NCBI GenBank assembly: GCA_014729565.1
Contig: WJJR01000100.1
Span: forward strand, 1-9,122
Source: Candidatus Zixiibacteriota bacterium
GTDB lineage: Bacteria; Zixibacteria; MSB-5A5; WJJR01
Reading direction: 5' to 3'
Length of the DNA stretch: 9,122 bases
Made by a program: the position numbers and the translations under genes. Position 1 is the stretch's first letter, and each line of letters starts with the position of its first letter. The notes under the pieces were generated by a model. That model did no database searches and was not told the DNA's origin. It worked only from the letters and a program-made list of their open reading frames with translations. Below are positions 1-5,933 of this stretch, piece by piece.

Positions 1-30
1 GATGACATTCCATGATGCTCGTTAGATACA

Positions 31-62
31 AACGGCCCGCTCCGCATTCGGAACGAGCCGTT
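31..62 (-). terminator. Probable intrinsic terminator of the lipoprotein gene
   Basis: Arms 31-43 and 50-62 pair around a 6-nt loop (44-49). On the plus strand two of 13 positions are mismatches (37/56 and 40/53). In minus-strand RNA both become G-U wobbles, so the full 13-bp stem forms only in the minus direction, which is the direction of the gene ending at 89. The following minus-strand sequence (TTTGTATCT) is only moderately T-rich. It resembles the hairpin at 3108-3139. Confidence 0.65.
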
Positions 63-88
63 CACGTATCGTATCGGTGCCGATTCGT

Positions 89-1003
89 TTACGGGGTGAT
101 CTGCATTTTGCGATTGTGGCGGAAGATGTTCGAGCCGTTGAGATCTTCGTATGGCGATACGAAATACTTGATCACGTTGTGTGTGAAGTAGTTGTTGGTC
201 ACGCCGGTGTTGGCCTGGATGCCGGTCGGGAAACGCTCGAGGTGGTTGAAACGGATCTTATCGTGTGACGGTCCATCGTCGGGTCCGCCACCCGGCGCCG
301 GGTTGTAACAGATGGCGAGCAATCCCATGTCGCCGCCGGTGACGCGATTGCGGAAGACATGGTTTTTGTAGCTGCCGGAGCCGCGGACAAAGATACCAAG
401 ATTGACGAGATCCATCTGATTACGTGCGATCCAATTGCGCGGGCTGTTGATCAGCATGATGCCGATCTGCGGCGCGATGCCGGCGCCGGGATCGGCAAAC
501 TCATCGCCACCCTCAATGGAGACGCCTTTGACCGCGCAGTGCTCCGAATTGAGAACAGCAACGCCCAACCCAAGTGTTTTCAATTGGCCACCCCACACCA
601 GGACGTGCTTGACGCCATCGAGCACGATGCCGCGTCCCTCTTTATTGCCCGGACCGGTCAGGCAGTGATTGCCCAACAGCAGCAGGACATGGTCGGATTG
701 CACGACAATGCCGTCATCGGCGACAGCGAAGTCGTCGGTCACGGCATAGATACCCGGTTCGGTGATCACGGCCGGACCATCGATGGTGTTCCAGCCGAAC
801 GATGCCGACATCGGAGTGTTCAATGGCTCCTCCGATTCGATCATCTGTTCGAGTTCGGCCTTGAATTCAGGCGTGACGGTGGTTTGTGATTCGGTGGTTG
901 GCGCTGTCGTCGACGTCGGGGACATCATGCCGTCATCCTGCGCACATCCCCAGAGGCCCACGGTTATGATCAGTACTGCGAGTAGTGCGATTCTGCGACG
1001 CAT
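89..1003 (-). CDS. Secreted lipoprotein with predicted right-handed beta-helix (NosD/pectate-lyase-like fold)
   Basis: The 304-residue product starts with a lipoprotein signal: basic MRRR, a hydrophobic stretch (about residues 5-17) and the lipobox LWGC with the lipidated Cys at 20. A Thr/Ser-rich linker (about 28-45) follows, typical of a tether between membrane and domain. From about residue 75 onward short repeated beta-strand turns are visible (GIVV, RGIVL, GVAVLN, IGIMLINSPRNWIARN, LGIFVRGSGSYKNHVFRNRV, GIQANTGVTNNYFTHNVI), the pattern of parallel beta-helix proteins such as NosD and carbohydrate-active enzymes. No catalytic signature can be identified, so binding and enzymatic roles are both open. 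The ATG start is supported by AAAGGAG a few bases upstream. Its neighbours upstream on the same strand are an anti-sigma and a sigma factor, so it may belong to their regulon, but the 435-bp gap argues for its own promoter. Lipoprotein call firm, fold likely, function unknown. Confidence 0.85.
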   Translation of the reverse strand: MRRRIALLAVLIITVGLWGCAQDDGMMSPTSTTAPTTESQTTVTPEFKAELEQMIESEEPLNTPMSASFGWNTIDGPAVITEPGIYAVTDDFAVADDGIVVQSDHVLLLLGNHCLTGPGNKEGRGIVLDGVKHVLVWGGQLKTLGLGVAVLNSEHCAVKGVSIEGGDEFADPGAGIAPQIGIMLINSPRNWIARNQMDLVNLGIFVRGSGSYKNHVFRNRVTGGDMGLLAICYNPAPGGGPDDGPSHDKIRFNHLERFPTGIQANTGVTNNYFTHNVIKYFVSPYEDLNGSNIFRHNRKMQITP

Positions 1004-1017
1004 AGAAACTCCTTTCG

Positions 1018-1037
1018 CGGTGGGCGGCAGCCCACCG
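1018..1037. repeat. Perfect 8-bp-stem hairpin in the lipoprotein 5' untranslated region
   Basis: CGGTGGGC (1018-1025) and GCCCACCG (1030-1037) flank a GGCA loop. It lies just upstream of the AAAGGAG ribosome site of the lipoprotein gene, so in minus-strand mRNA it would form a stable stem immediately 5' of the translation start. It could be an mRNA stabiliser, a translation modulator or another dispersed palindromic repeat; the sequence alone does not decide. Confidence 0.6.
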
Positions 1038-1438
1038 TTCCGTTAACAGACTTCTCCGTTGATGAACTCGGTGACTTGTGGTGTCGGGTGGCGTAGCGAG
1101 GCGCATGTCCGCGTTACGCAAACTGACTGCCATTCACGAGTTCGAATCACATGACTGTTGAACACGCGCGTGTACGGTTCAGTACGAAGTGTGGAATTGA
1201 TTGGATTTCGGAAATCGAAGAAAGATGCAGGGACGTGGCGGTGGCGTAGCGATTGTCAGAATTCCGTTTCGACCCTCGCAAACGTAGCATGGCCAGTTCG
1301 ACTCCGCTCACTGCAAGCGTCGCGTCCGTGCCGCATGGGCACTTCGGTTTACTCAGTGTAAACGAGGCGCCCGTGCTACATCGGCCGGTCAATCGGAAGA
1401 TTACTCTGACAATCGCTATAAACGATCTTTGCGCGGGA
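1038..1438. other. Long intergenic gap without a supported gene
   Basis: About 400 bp separate the end of the anti-sigma gene from the lipoprotein leader. Open frames here have no ribosome site and give low-complexity, non-protein-like translations. A GTTTAC/GTAAAC stem (1347-1363, 5-nt loop) could form downstream of the anti-sigma stop but lacks a T-run. The 13-mer GGTGGCGTAGCGA occurs twice (1087-1099 and 1240-1252). The lipoprotein promoter should be here, but no convincing -35/-10 pair stands out. Confidence 0.5.
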
Positions 1439-2185
1439 TTACGGTGCGTCGACACCCGGTGTGGTGAGGTACATCATCCCGGTGGGTGTCGGCTGGCCGC
1501 CTTCGGGTTCGATTGTGACGAGGAATTCGGGCATCTCATCTTCTTCGTCGAGTTCATCGAGCATGAGCATCGCGCTGCCGTCTTCATTGACCGTAAACGT
1601 ACCGACACTGGTCGGCTGCCCGTTGCGCATGACCCACAATTGATATTCCATGCCCTCGGGGTTCTCGGGCAGGGCATACATGAAGACCACGGCTTCGCCA
1701 CGCATCGGATCGACCACGACCTTGCCGAACGCCTGTTCATTGGGTCCGACTCCTTCGAGATCGGCAAACGACATCCCCGGCATGCTCAGGAGATTGGTCA
1801 CGTCCTGGGTTTCGATCAGCTCACTGCGCAGATCGTCGGCTTCGCGGGCAACATTCTGGTATTGGAAGAACATGATCACGGCGGCCGCAACGGCGGCTCC
1901 GGTGACCAGCCAGCTCAGGTTGATGCGCGTGGCCGGCCGGGCGGTTGTGCCCGATTTGCTGCGCGCCTGAATCGACGACATCACGTTGGATTTCATGTGG
2001 GCCGGGGGATCGTGCTTCGGCACGCCCTGCGCCAGGTTGGCGCAGACCTCGTCGAGTTCCTTCAGCCGTTGCGCGCACTCGGGGCAGTTGGTGGCGAGAT
2101 GCACCTCAACGTCGCGATGCTCCTCGGGTGTGAGGGCGCCGAGCACGTACGATTCGAGCAGTTGGTAGGCGTCGTCGTGTGTCAT
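1439..2185 (-). CDS. Membrane anti-sigma factor, RskA-like
   Basis: The 248-residue protein has the three parts of RskA-family anti-sigma factors. The N-terminal cytoplasmic domain (about 1-75) carries a zinc-finger-like His29, Cys34, Cys37 motif within HLATNCPEC. One transmembrane helix follows (about 90-108, SWLVTGAAVAAAVIMFF). The extracytoplasmic RskA C-terminal domain (about 125-245) includes EYQLWVMRNGQPTSVGTF-type beta strands. By family knowledge it holds the partner sigma factor inactive at the membrane until a signal triggers its loss or cleavage. It overlaps the upstream sigma gene by four bases (ATGA, 2182-2185), implying translational coupling and matched production. The His-to-Cys spacing is four residues, whereas many ZAS-type anti-sigmas have three, so zinc binding is not certain. 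The C-terminal part has an acidic run (about 210-220, ELDEEDEMPE). Confidence 0.9.
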   Translation of the reverse strand: MTHDDAYQLLESYVLGALTPEEHRDVEVHLATNCPECAQRLKELDEVCANLAQGVPKHDPPAHMKSNVMSSIQARSKSGTTARPATRINLSWLVTGAAVAAAVIMFFQYQNVAREADDLRSELIETQDVTNLLSMPGMSFADLEGVGPNEQAFGKVVVDPMRGEAVVFMYALPENPEGMEYQLWVMRNGQPTSVGTFTVNEDGSAMLMLDELDEEDEMPEFLVTIEPEGGQPTPTGMMYLTTPGVDAP

Positions 2186-2850
2186 GAGTCCGACTCCCGG
2201 TGACCCGTCATGTGGTCGCGCAGGGCCGACATGGCGTTGCGAATCCGGGTTTTGACTGTGCCCAGCGGGATCTGCAGCCGTTCGGCGATACCGCTGTGCG
2301 ACAGTCCTTCAAAATACGCCAAATCGATGACATCCCGGTGGGGTTGATCGAGTACCGACAGGGCATGGCCGACTGTCTGGCGTTGTTCCTTGTCGATCAA
2401 CGCATCCTCCTGATGGGCGGACGGGTTGTGCCCGGGATTATCGTGTCCATTCTTCAATTCCACTTCCTTGCTGCGCGCCGAGTACCCACGGGACCGAGTC
2501 TTGTCGATGGCGAGCCGCCGGGCAATGGCCACCATCCACCCGAGAGCGGTGCCGCGCGAGCGGTCGAAGGTGGCCGCCTGATCCCAGATCCGCACAAAGG
2601 CATCCTGCGTAACCTCTTCGGCGTCGGTGACATCGCCCACAATCCGCCGGATCAGGCTGTACAGCAGCCGCCCATGGCGGTCGTACAGCATGCCCAGGGC
2701 GGCCTCATCGCGGTCACGAATCAGCGCGAGCAGGACCGCATCGGCTGCGGCGTCGGAATCGGTCACCCTATGCTCCGTTGGGCCCGTGTTGGCGCCACCA
2801 TCAAGTGGATACGAAGTCTCATCAGCATGTGGATTCACCTGATCTGTCAA
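2182..2850 (-). CDS. ECF-type RNA polymerase sigma factor (SigK-like, RskA-linked)
   Basis: The 222-residue protein has sigma-70 region 2 (about 52-120), including LYDRHGRLLYSLIRRIVGD, the core-binding DAEEVTQDAFVRIWD segment (76-90) and a GWMVAIARRLAIDKTRS -10 recognition stretch. Region 4 (about 158-212) ends in a helix-turn-helix, LSHSGIAERLQIPLGTVKTR (183-202), the -35 reader. No region 1 or 3 is present, so it is an ECF sigma. The start used is TTG, with only a weak ribosome site; a GTG four codons later is an alternative. The first 35 residues are low-conservation linker. The anti-sigma gene overlaps its stop, so the two form one transcription unit. It is divergent from the thiamin operon and shares its upstream region. 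The signal is unknown, and no autoregulatory ECF promoter is evident. Confidence 0.9.
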   Translation of the reverse strand: MTDQVNPHADETSYPLDGGANTGPTEHRVTDSDAAADAVLLALIRDRDEAALGMLYDRHGRLLYSLIRRIVGDVTDAEEVTQDAFVRIWDQAATFDRSRGTALGWMVAIARRLAIDKTRSRGYSARSKEVELKNGHDNPGHNPSAHQEDALIDKEQRQTVGHALSVLDQPHRDVIDLAYFEGLSHSGIAERLQIPLGTVKTRIRNAMSALRDHMTGHRESDS

Positions 2851-2902
2851 TCTACCGGTATTCCCCCCACAGAATCAAGGGGTGGTGGGGGGCCGGAGAG
2901 AC

Positions 2903-2931
2903 TGGAAATGGCCCATTTGGTTGCGTATAAT
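2903..2931 (+). promoter_or_regulatory. Probable sigma-70-type promoter of the thiamin operon
   Basis: TGGAAA (2903-2908, four of six to consensus) is followed by exactly 17 bp and a perfect TATAAT (2926-2931). It lies about 65 bases upstream of the riboswitch, as expected for a leader start near 2938. The 13-bp palindrome AAATGGCCCATTT (2906-2918) overlaps the -35 and spacer and could be an operator. Confidence 0.55.
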
Positions 2932-2993
2932 CAAGTAAGTTCTGAGGAGATCATGACCGTGACGTAGCATGCGACCACAATATCAGCCGGGAG

Positions 2994-3087
2994 ACAACCC
3001 CGGGGGGTGCCCTTGACGTCAAAGCGGGGGCTGAGACAACACCCCTAGAACCTGATCTGGATCACACCAGCGTAGGGAACGGGTTTT
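2994..3087 (+). ncRNA. TPP riboswitch (THI element) aptamer
   Basis: All hallmark blocks are present in order: GGGGGTGC (3003-3010), GGCTGAGA ending at 3036, ACCCC (3041-3045), AACCTGATCTGG (3049-3060), and ACACCAGCGTAGGGAA (3063-3078). Pairings match the known fold. GGGGT (3004-3008) pairs with ACCCC, CTGG (3057-3060) with CCAG (3067-3070), and CCT (3051-3053) with AGG. The outer stem is roughly AACCC with CGGGTT. It binds thiamin pyrophosphate and controls the downstream genes, here through the terminator at 3108-3139. Confidence 0.96.
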
Positions 3088-3107
3088 GAGATAGACAGCG
3101 AGTTTTG

Positions 3108-3146
3108 ACGGGCCGTTCCGCAGTGATGGAACGGCCCGTTGCTTTT
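3108..3146 (+). terminator. Riboswitch-controlled intrinsic terminator
   Basis: A perfect 12-bp GC-rich stem (ACGGGCCGTTCC 3108-3119, GGAACGGCCCGT 3128-3139, 8-nt loop) is followed by TTGCTTTT. It sits between the TPP aptamer and the first gene, so TPP binding should favour it and stop transcription. The 5' arm can alternatively pair with the aptamer's 3' end (3076-3082). Confidence 0.85.
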
Positions 3147-3175
3147 GGGATTTGGTCCCGTGAAAGGAGTTACCA

Positions 3176-4258
3176 ATGGAACAGGCAACCGCACAGAAGG
3201 CGCAACTTCCTGATATCGGCAAGGTCTCCGAGACTGTATTCAATGAGGTGATTCTGCCGCATCTCGGACGGAAACGTCCCGAGGTGGTGGTCGGTCCGCA
3301 AAACGGTGTCGACGTCGGCGTGGTCGATATCGGCCATGGGCAGGTGATGGTGTCAACGACCGATCCGGTGTTTATCGTGCCGCCGTACGGTTGGGAACGG
3401 TCGGCGTGGTTTGCCATTCATATTCTCGCGTCCGACGCGTGCACGTCGGGGCTGCCGCCGAATTACATTACCATCGATTTGAATCTGCCGATGAGCATCA
3501 CCCGCGATGAGCTGGAAACGATGTGGGAGACGATGCATCGTGAATGCGAAAAGATCGGCATGGCGGTGGTAACCGGTCACACCGGACGGTACCAGGGATG
3601 CGACTACCCGATGGTCGGCGGGGCGACGGTGATTTGCATCGGCCCGGAAGACCAGTACGTGACGCCGACGATGGCCAAGCCGGGTGACCGGGTGATTATC
3701 ACCAAGGGCGCGGCCATTGAAGCGACCGGCCTGTTTGCCGTCACCTTTCCCAGGCAGGTGGCCGACGCGTATGGTGACAAGCTGGCGAAAGAGGCCGAGG
3801 AGGTATTCTGGCAGATGACGACAGTCGATGATGCCATGACCGCGGTGCAAGTTGGTGTGCGTGACAATGGTGTCACCGCGATGCACGACGCCACCGAGTG
3901 CGGCGTGTGGGGCGGTCTGTCGGAAGTGGCACAGGCTTCGCAGGTCGGGATGAGTATCGAAAAGGGCGAGATCGTGGTGCAGGAGCCGGTGCAGAAAGTC
4001 TGCGAGATGTATGAGATCGATCCGTTCACATCGATCAGTGAAGGTACGTTGATCATCACCTGCCGTCCGAACAAAGCGGCCGATGTGGTGAAACGTCTCA
4101 ACGACAAGGGGATTGCTGCGACACAAGTCGGCGAAGTGGTCGATCGTGCCGAAGGACGGAAGTATTATGAAAACGGCGTCGCGCATGACCTGGTGCATCC
4201 GCAGGTGGATCCGTTCTGGGCGGCGTATGGTAAGGCGATGAGTGAAGCGGCGGGGTAG
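3176..4258 (+). CDS. PurM/HypE-superfamily (AIR synthase-related) ATP-binding protein of unknown specific role
   Basis: The 360-residue protein shows the PurM-like pattern of AIR synthase, HypE, SelD and ThiL. An N-terminal Gly/Asp loop PQNGVDVGVVD (41-51) and TTDPVF (61-66) come first. The dimer/ATP-site stretch ASDACTSGLPP (85-95) and VTGHTGRY (132-139) follow. The C-terminal domain carries HDATECGVWGGLSEVAQAS (237-255) and ISEGTLII (287-294). Closest in feel to HypE, it lacks the HypE C-terminal cysteine tail (it ends SEAAG) and no hydrogenase genes are nearby. It is the first gene behind the TPP riboswitch, with ATG preceded by AAAGGAG at good spacing. It is not ThiL, which is encoded separately downstream. 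The operon context suggests a thiamin-related phosphorylation or ATP-dependent step, perhaps replacing a missing thiazole kinase; that is inference. Superfamily firm, function unknown. Confidence 0.85.
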   Translation: MEQATAQKAQLPDIGKVSETVFNEVILPHLGRKRPEVVVGPQNGVDVGVVDIGHGQVMVSTTDPVFIVPPYGWERSAWFAIHILASDACTSGLPPNYITIDLNLPMSITRDELETMWETMHRECEKIGMAVVTGHTGRYQGCDYPMVGGATVICIGPEDQYVTPTMAKPGDRVIITKGAAIEATGLFAVTFPRQVADAYGDKLAKEAEEVFWQMTTVDDAMTAVQVGVRDNGVTAMHDATECGVWGGLSEVAQASQVGMSIEKGEIVVQEPVQKVCEMYEIDPFTSISEGTLIITCRPNKAADVVKRLNDKGIAATQVGEVVDRAEGRKYYENGVAHDLVHPQVDPFWAAYGKAMSEAAG

Positions 4259-4373
4259 TCGTGTTCATGGAGGTGCTGTCTCTGAACGGCTGGCACAGCC
4301 TTCAGGACCGTGACGTGAAGGGTGCATAGAGAACAACCACGGGCCTGACGGCGTTTTGAGGAAGGTGGGATCG

Positions 4374-4379
4374 TATAAT
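4374..4379 (+). promoter_or_regulatory. Possible internal -10 element upstream of tenA
   Basis: A perfect TATAAT hexamer lies about 195 bp upstream of tenA. No -35-like hexamer is found at 16-18 bp, and the long repeat hairpin lies downstream of it. It may be chance. Confidence 0.2.
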
Positions 4380-4391
4380 CCACGAGCATTC

Positions 4392-4464
4392 GTAGCGGCG
4401 TATTGCATACGCCCGGAATGGTCGTAGGACATGGCTCCGCAGGGCGTATGCAATACGCCCCTAC
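4392..4464. repeat. Inverted pair of GGCGTATTGCATACGCC palindromic repeats
   Basis: The left copy (4392-4414, starting GTAGCGGCGTATTGC) and right copy (4442-4464, ending ACGCCCCTAC) are reverse complements with one mismatch in 23. The spacer is 27 bp. Each copy is itself near-palindromic, so either a long stem or two short hairpins could form. Related units occur at 7855-7925 and 8308-8336. It lies between two genes of the same operon, so it should appear in the thiamin mRNA. Confidence 0.85.
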
Positions 4465-4572
4465 ACATGACGGTCCTATCAATGCGTATCATGATTATGA
4501 CGCAGACTAGTTCAACACGTCCTGAAGGCCCGTGGCACCCGGGAAGATACATTAACTCTCAGATGGTGACCT

Positions 4573-5274
4573 ATGAGTGAATCAATTGTCCGGAAAATGC
4601 GGAAGGCGGCCGATCCCATTTGGGCGGCGGTGCTGGCGCATCCCTTTGTGCAGGGGATCGGCGATGGATCGCTGTCGCGCGATCGGTTTGAGTTTTATCT
4701 GAAGCAGGATTATGCGTACCTGATTGATTTTGGACGGGTGCTTGCCATGGCCGCGGCGAAAGGTGACACGCTCAACGACATGCAGACATTTTCGGCGCTG
4801 GTGGAAAGCACCCTGCACTCGGAAATGGAGTTGCATCGCCGCACCTGTTCGGATTATGGCATTTCCGCCGAGCAATTGGAGCAAACGGTACCGGGCTTGA
4901 TCACAACATCGTACACGAGTTTCCTGCTGCGTGCCTGTTACGAAGGCGATTTCCGTGATGTGTTGGCGGTGCTGTTACCGTGTGCGGCGGGGTATTGTGA
5001 AATTGCGGCGCATCTGAAAGAGCGGGGAACGCCCGACCACAAGCATTACCGTGACTGGATTGACACTTACACAGCACCGGAGATGATTGAGGTTACAAAC
5101 TGGATTCAGGATCGTCTCGACGAATTGGGCGCCGGTGCGCCGGAGCATCGCTTCGGACGGTGGACGCGTCTGTACGAAAACAGCGCGCGGTTGGAATTGA
5201 TGTTTTTTGATATGAGCTGGCGCAAAGAACTGTGGCCCGATCCGATCCCGGACACCTCGGCGGTGGCGACATGA
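4573..5274 (+). CDS. tenA: Aminopyrimidine aminohydrolase / thiaminase II (TenA)
   Basis: TenA hydrolyses amino-HMP from degraded thiamin (and thiamin itself, weakly) to HMP, feeding ThiD; it is a soluble homotetramer in the family. The 233-residue length is normal. Active-site residues line up with the Bacillus enzyme: Asp46 in FYLKQDYAYL, the nucleophile Cys137 in LLPCAAGYCEIA, Tyr141 nearby, and the catalytic Glu208 in SARLELMFFDM. The Cys at 137 marks the TenA_C rather than the TenA_E class. The ATG start has only a modest GGTGA ribosome site. Its stop overlaps the thiE start (ATGA), so thiE is probably translationally coupled. The C-terminus is a short proline- and aspartate-containing tail (about 222-233). 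Confidence 0.95.
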   Translation: MSESIVRKMRKAADPIWAAVLAHPFVQGIGDGSLSRDRFEFYLKQDYAYLIDFGRVLAMAAAKGDTLNDMQTFSALVESTLHSEMELHRRTCSDYGISAEQLEQTVPGLITTSYTSFLLRACYEGDFRDVLAVLLPCAAGYCEIAAHLKERGTPDHKHYRDWIDTYTAPEMIEVTNWIQDRLDELGAGAPEHRFGRWTRLYENSARLELMFFDMSWRKELWPDPIPDTSAVAT

Positions 5275-5933
5275 CGACGAGGCCCGATCCACGACACTGG
5301 GGCTTGTACGCGATCACCGATGAATCGCTGTCACGCGGTCGAACGCACGCGGAGATTGCGGCGGCGGCGATTGCGGGCGGGGCTGATGTGGTGCAACTGC
5401 GTGATAAGACGTCGTGGGGACGACGATTGTATGATATGGCCCGACGCATTCGGGCATTGACCCATGACGCCGGCGTGGCTTTCGTCATGAACGATCGTGT
5501 CGATATAGGGATGGCGGTCGGCGCAGAGGGTGTACATGTTGGTGTCGATGATCTGCCACCTGATGCGACACGTACATTGATTGGGCCGGATCGCATTCTG
5601 GGACTGTCGGCACGCAACGTGAATGAAGCGATTGAAGCCGAGAGACAGGGCGCCGACTATATCGGCTTCGGTCCGATCTACGAAGCGCGCAAAACGAAGC
5701 CCGACACGGCCGATCCGACGGGGTTGGAGGCATTGAAACAGGTGTGTGAACGAGTCCAATGTCCTGTGATTGCGATTGGCGGCATTACCCTCGACAATGT
5801 TGCCGAAGTGATTCGTGCGGGTGCCGACGGGGTGGCCATTATCTCGGCGATTGTGGCGGCCGATGACATTGCCACCACCACGCGTCAGTTCAAAGAGCGG
5901 ATCGCAGAGGCGAAAGCGAGTGTCGCACGGTGA
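5271..5933 (+). CDS. thiE: Thiamin-phosphate synthase (ThiE)
   Basis: ThiE joins HMP-PP and hydroxyethylthiazole phosphate to give thiamin monophosphate (a TIM barrel). The ATG at 5271 was chosen over a GTG 39 bp upstream because it overlaps the tenA stop and has GGTGG before it; the product is 220 residues, the usual size. Motifs in order: VQLRDK (41-46), MNDRVD (73-78), GVHVGVDDLP (87-96), GLSARN (111-116), DYIGFGPIY (129-137) then EARKTK, AIGGIT (168-173) and DGVAIISAI (187-195). Three sites differ from the usual pattern: Val for Gln in GVHVGVDD, AR at the usual Ser-Thr/His site, and EARKTK for the usual T-x-TK loop. A TenI-type thiazole tautomerase is the alternative, but no thiazole-synthesis gene is nearby and the MNDRVD and VQLRDK motifs fit ThiE better. 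The stop overlaps thiL by four bases (GTGA). Confidence 0.9.
   Translation: MTTRPDPRHWGLYAITDESLSRGRTHAEIAAAAIAGGADVVQLRDKTSWGRRLYDMARRIRALTHDAGVAFVMNDRVDIGMAVGAEGVHVGVDDLPPDATRTLIGPDRILGLSARNVNEAIEAERQGADYIGFGPIYEARKTKPDTADPTGLEALKQVCERVQCPVIAIGGITLDNVAEVIRAGADGVAIISAIVAADDIATTTRQFKERIAEAKASVAR

Larger units (their letters stand above)
4259..4572. other. 312-bp structured gap inside the thiamin operon
   Basis: No gene is supported. The gap holds: a strong hairpin just after the first gene (CTGAA/TTCAG plus GGCTG/CAGCC, 4282-4305, one bulged base, no T-run); a TATAAT at 4374-4379 without a good -35; a long inverted repeat pair (4392-4464); and inverted short blocks flanking it (CCTTCAGGAC 4299-4308 versus 4519-4528, CCACGGGCCT 4337-4346 versus 4526-4535, AGGACCGT 4304-4311 versus 4470-4477). 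Together these suggest accumulated or decayed repeat copies inserted within the operon. Whether tenA is still read from the riboswitch promoter, or partly from here, is unclear. Confidence 0.6.

Noticed and set aside
1147..1455. 102-residue minus-strand open frame in the long gap
   Set aside because: No ribosome site, overlaps the anti-sigma end, and the Ser/Arg-rich translation resembles no protein family.
1253..2203. Long plus-strand open frame opposite the anti-sigma gene
   Set aside because: It is antisense to a gene with clear domains; its translation is His/Arg-rich with no recognisable fold.
3353..4198. Minus-strand open frame opposite the PurM-like gene
   Set aside because: The plus strand has clear family motifs and a ribosome site; the antisense translation is His/Arg-rich shadow.
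3176..4258. Calling the PurM-like gene hypE or a second thiL
   Set aside because: It lacks the HypE C-terminal cysteine and hydrogenase neighbours, and does not carry the ThiL motif set, which the gene at 5930 has in full.
4259..4572. A second riboswitch or small RNA gene in the operon gap
   Set aside because: No THI-box blocks or other known aptamer consensus were seen; the structure is explained by palindromic repeats.
5232..5270. Upstream GTG start for thiE
   Set aside because: It would extend 13 residues into tenA; the ATG overlapping the tenA stop fits family length and coupling better.
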